A DNA stretch of 8,899 bases. It comes from Lonsdalea britannica (lineage in GTDB: Bacteria; Pseudomonadota; Gammaproteobacteria; Enterobacterales; Enterobacteriaceae). Position 1 is the stretch's first letter. The number at the start of each line of letters is the position of its first letter. Shown piece by piece: positions 8,501 to 8,899 of this stretch. The translations under genes and the position numbers were made by a program. The stretch lies in the NCBI RefSeq assembly GCF_946477055.1, contig NZ_CAMKXG010000147.1:1-8899 (forward strand). Reading direction: 5' to 3'. The notes beneath the pieces are model-generated. The model was given only the letters and a program-made list of their open reading frames with translations, was not told the origin of the DNA and made no database searches.

Positions 8501-8867
8501 CTGAAACGATAGGCGCTGAGGCTGCTGGTGGTCTGATTGGCGACATACACCACGCTGGCATCTGGCGATATGGCCAAATGCGCGTAAGACGTCGTCCAGT
8601 TCCACTCGTCGATGGACAGTTCGGTCACCAGCGTCAGCGTCGTGCCGCTGCGGCTATACACCGCCAGCGTCTGCGTCATCCCCGGCGCGATCGCAAACAG
8701 GTAATCGCCGGACATCGCCGCCACCGCAGAGCGGCTGACATTGTCGGTCAGGCGCGTCAGATCATTCAGCGCGCCGCTGTCGCCATCGACCGTATAGACA
8801 TAAATCCCGTTGTACTGACTGCCGACGAACAGCAGGCTGCCGTCGTCCGACAAGGAAACGCTGATAC
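2590..8867 (-). CDS. Giant modular beta-propeller/Ig-like repeat protein, adhesin-like (5' partial)
   Basis: At least 2,091 residues are visible. The frame stays open through 8867, where adapter sequence begins, so the N-terminus is missing. The TTG at 8853 is an internal Leu within SVSLSDDGSLLFVG, a blade motif, and not a start. Residue numbers here count from that TTG. Order: partial lactonase-like propeller 1-200; repeat B 209-338; Ig-like 344-432 and 438-532; seven-motif propeller 541-930; repeat B 930-1064; Ig-like 1065-1157; linker; seven-motif propeller 1181-1518; Gly/Asp linker 1519-1534; repeat B 1534-1684; Ig-like 1687-1779; Pro-rich linker 1784-1824; unique C-terminal region 1825-2087. 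I see no Cys and about five Lys, with many Asp, Gly, Ser and Thr. This fits an extracellular, calcium-binding, adhesin-like protein. No RTX nonapeptides, LPXTG, or autotransporter barrel are present. The adjacent channel and adaptor suggest type I-like export. Function in attachment or ligand binding is inference. Confidence 0.9.
2593..3381 (-). other. Unique C-terminal region of the giant protein
   Basis: Residues 1825-2087. A low-complexity stretch (1825-1865) is followed by a segment with WRLEPVVASLMPELETVDFS and WEGRWQPDGRGGWQFTLPDS. A degenerate Ig-like unit at about 1951-2008 carries GVRLANGRPLPAWLQFDARH and LMLETRDGSPSQLLTIRDG. The last 60 residues are Ala-rich and predicted helical, ending in ADEQARSANHNS. 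There is no RTX repeat or cell-wall anchor. In type I secretion the signal is C-terminal and uncleaved, so this region is the best place to seek one, but nothing here proves that. Confidence 0.6.
3382..3504 (-). repeat. Pro/Glu-rich linker of the giant protein
   Basis: Residues 1784-1824 are built from PETP-, PEPE- and PQPE-type units (for example PEPEPELPIPQPETPQPEVP). Such stretches adopt extended, rigid conformations. It divides the repeat modules from the C-terminal region, so it may act as a spacer or as a segment lying within the export channel or periplasm. The role is inference. Confidence 0.7.
3517..3795 (-). repeat. Ig-like (He_PIG) domain 4
   Basis: Residues 1687-1779: LFTDADGDPLSWSLSGLPQG, then FDAATRTISG and GEVTLTVRVEDGAGGQAE. 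It is the last regular domain before the proline-rich linker. Confidence 0.87.
3802..4254 (-). repeat. Repeat B, copy 3 (divergent)
   Basis: Residues 1534-1684 keep the frame of the repeat: GGATLTVVRAGG, a central FSFLDDAYYQYDSATGVID, WVITFGEGASWPQVGSVL and RIGYVNTGSGAESVTVSV. The GNYNGASL and FTADVTTAVANQ blocks are not preserved, so this copy has diverged most. An Asp/Gly-rich linker (SDGGDDDSGGGEAPG) separates it from propeller 3. Confidence 0.6.
4300..5313 (-). repeat. Beta-propeller 3, seven blade motifs
   Basis: Residues 1181-1518. Blade motifs: LSPDDTQLYVLG (1198), VSADGGLVYVAG (1246), ASADGLSVYAAT (1297), VSADGTAVYVTV (1346), ISPDGGFLYTVN (1394), VSADGNAVYVLS (1441) and VSADGRSVYVTN (1494). 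The period is regular at 47-53 residues, so it is the clearest of the three propellers. Confidence 0.85.
5383..5661 (-). repeat. Ig-like (He_PIG) domain 3
   Basis: Residues 1065-1157. The core reads LFSDADDDTLIWSLSGLPDG, then FDSDSRTLSG and GSYVLTLTVTDAAGATAS. It closes with a Gly/Glu/Pro linker (GESGEPGGSELPLP) before the third propeller. Confidence 0.87.
5662..6066 (-). repeat. Repeat B, copy 2
   Basis: Residues 930-1064, with LTLADADYDVLA, GNYNGASL, GHGLTLVDGTLYL, FTADVTTAVANQ, LQQIAYTNTSSDPGSS and a closing INDAP motif. It is clearly homologous to copy 1 at about 7840-8229, including identical eight- and twelve-residue blocks. Confidence 0.7.
6064..7233 (-). repeat. Beta-propeller 2, seven blade motifs
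   Basis: Residues 541-930. Blade motifs: MSDDGATLMIAG (570), FSADGARLYLAG (638), VTEEGGALYALS (691), IGRDGTVYVLSG (735), VSDDGHVYLVTT (802), LSADGSALYVVG (850) and VSPDGRSIYAG (895). Spacing of 43-69 residues reflects loop insertions such as the acidic SDDGDDSNG near 616. Seven motifs match lactonase-type propellers. Confidence 0.8.
7258..7542 (-). repeat. Ig-like (He_PIG) domain 2, altered calcium loop
   Basis: Residues 438-532 repeat the same core (LTWSVSGLPEGIVFDATTLT), but the acidic loop is lengthened to SDPDARYGDT and the usual RTLSG is TLGG. It follows domain 1 directly; only the first module has two tandem copies. Confidence 0.85.
7558..7824 (-). repeat. Ig-like (He_PIG / dystroglycan-cadherin-like) domain 1
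   Basis: Residues 344-432 carry the family core: LFTDADGDVLTWSVSGLPPG, then FDANTRTLSG and GTYAMTVTVTDTVGGSAS. The DADGD loop is a likely calcium ligand set. Confidence 0.85.
7840..8229 (-). repeat. Repeat B, copy 1 (cadherin-like beta repeat)
   Basis: Residues 209-338. Landmarks are LDGLTLSDGNND, GNYNGASL, GNGLSYADGIIAL, FTADVTTAVANQ and LHQITYAND, then VTIRIN leading into the Ig-like domain. The pattern resembles bacterial cadherin-like repeats with the ITYTNTS signature seen in large secreted adhesins. That assignment comes from memory of the pattern. Confidence 0.65.
8254..8867 (-). repeat. Beta-propeller 1 (partial), lactonase-like
   Basis: Five blade motifs of the form SxDGxxLYV are visible: LSDDGSLLFVGS at the edge, then MSGDYLFAIA near residue 47, ISPDASVVYVAN near 95, LSDDGTLLYATT near 138 and VRDGALLTVG near 181. 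The alternation with xxIYxVNADGSL-type strands resembles the 6-phosphogluconolactonase/lactonase seven-bladed fold. If it matches its two sister propellers, about two blades are lost beyond the edge. Confidence 0.75.
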
Positions 8868-8899
8868 CTGTCTCTTATACACATCTCCGAGCCCACGAG
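8868..8899. other. Sequencing adapter (Nextera/Tn5 mosaic end) at contig edge
   Basis: CTGTCTCTTATACACATCT at 8868-8886 is the 19-base Tn5 mosaic end in reverse complement. It is followed by CCGAGCCCACGAG, which continues the Nextera read-2 transposase adapter, with only the final AC missing. This is library-preparation sequence left on the assembly. It adds an in-frame TAA (8877-8875 on the minus strand) that falsely closes the giant ORF. Confidence 0.97.

Noticed and set aside
8524..8531. Chi-like octamer GCTGGTGG on the plus strand
   Set aside because: A single octamer inside Leu/Thr/Ser coding sequence is expected by chance in GC-rich enterobacterial-like DNA.
8851..8853. TTG as start codon of the giant protein
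   Set aside because: The frame stays open upstream to 8867 and encodes a natural blade strand. The only upstream stop lies in adapter sequence.
8868..8886. Genuine Tn5-type transposon end
   Set aside because: The mosaic end is continued by the Nextera read-2 adapter up to the very edge, which marks library adapter rather than a natural transposon.

Overview
The window is GC-rich and densely coding, with every supported gene on the minus strand. Gene order in the direction of transcription is: a giant multidomain repeat protein (5' end missing), a TolC-like outer-membrane lipoprotein, a short periplasmic adaptor (membrane fusion protein), and the first 26 codons of a further gene that runs off the left edge. 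The gaps are 13 bases, a 4-base overlap and an 11-base overlap, so this reads as one operon whose promoter lies beyond the right edge. The TolC and adaptor types and the codon style suggest a Gram-negative gammaproteobacterium, perhaps a plant-associated Enterobacterales member. That taxonomic guess is weak.

Right side (2590-8867): the giant protein is built from three modules. Each holds a lactonase-like beta-propeller, then a roughly 130-150-residue cadherin-like repeat (called repeat B here), then one or two Ig-like domains of the He_PIG/dystroglycan-cadherin type. The second and third propellers each show seven blade motifs. The first shows five before the sequence stops. A proline/glutamate-rich linker and a unique C-terminal region with a degenerate Ig-like domain follow. 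The protein has no cysteine, about five lysines and many Asp/Glu, as expected for a surface-exposed or secreted adhesin-like protein.

Left side (1-2576): the TolC-like protein and the adaptor supply the outer-membrane channel and periplasmic bridge of an export machine, most likely the exporter of the giant protein. The partial gene at the far left starts like an N-terminally extended, GAF-containing HlyD-type adaptor, but only 26 residues are visible. No energising component (ABC ATPase or RND pump) lies in the window.

The last 32 bases (8868-8899) are not biological. They match the Tn5 mosaic end plus Nextera read-2 adapter. They create a stop upstream of a TTG codon, which makes the giant ORF look complete from 8853. 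The real frame continues to 8867 and its true start is missing.
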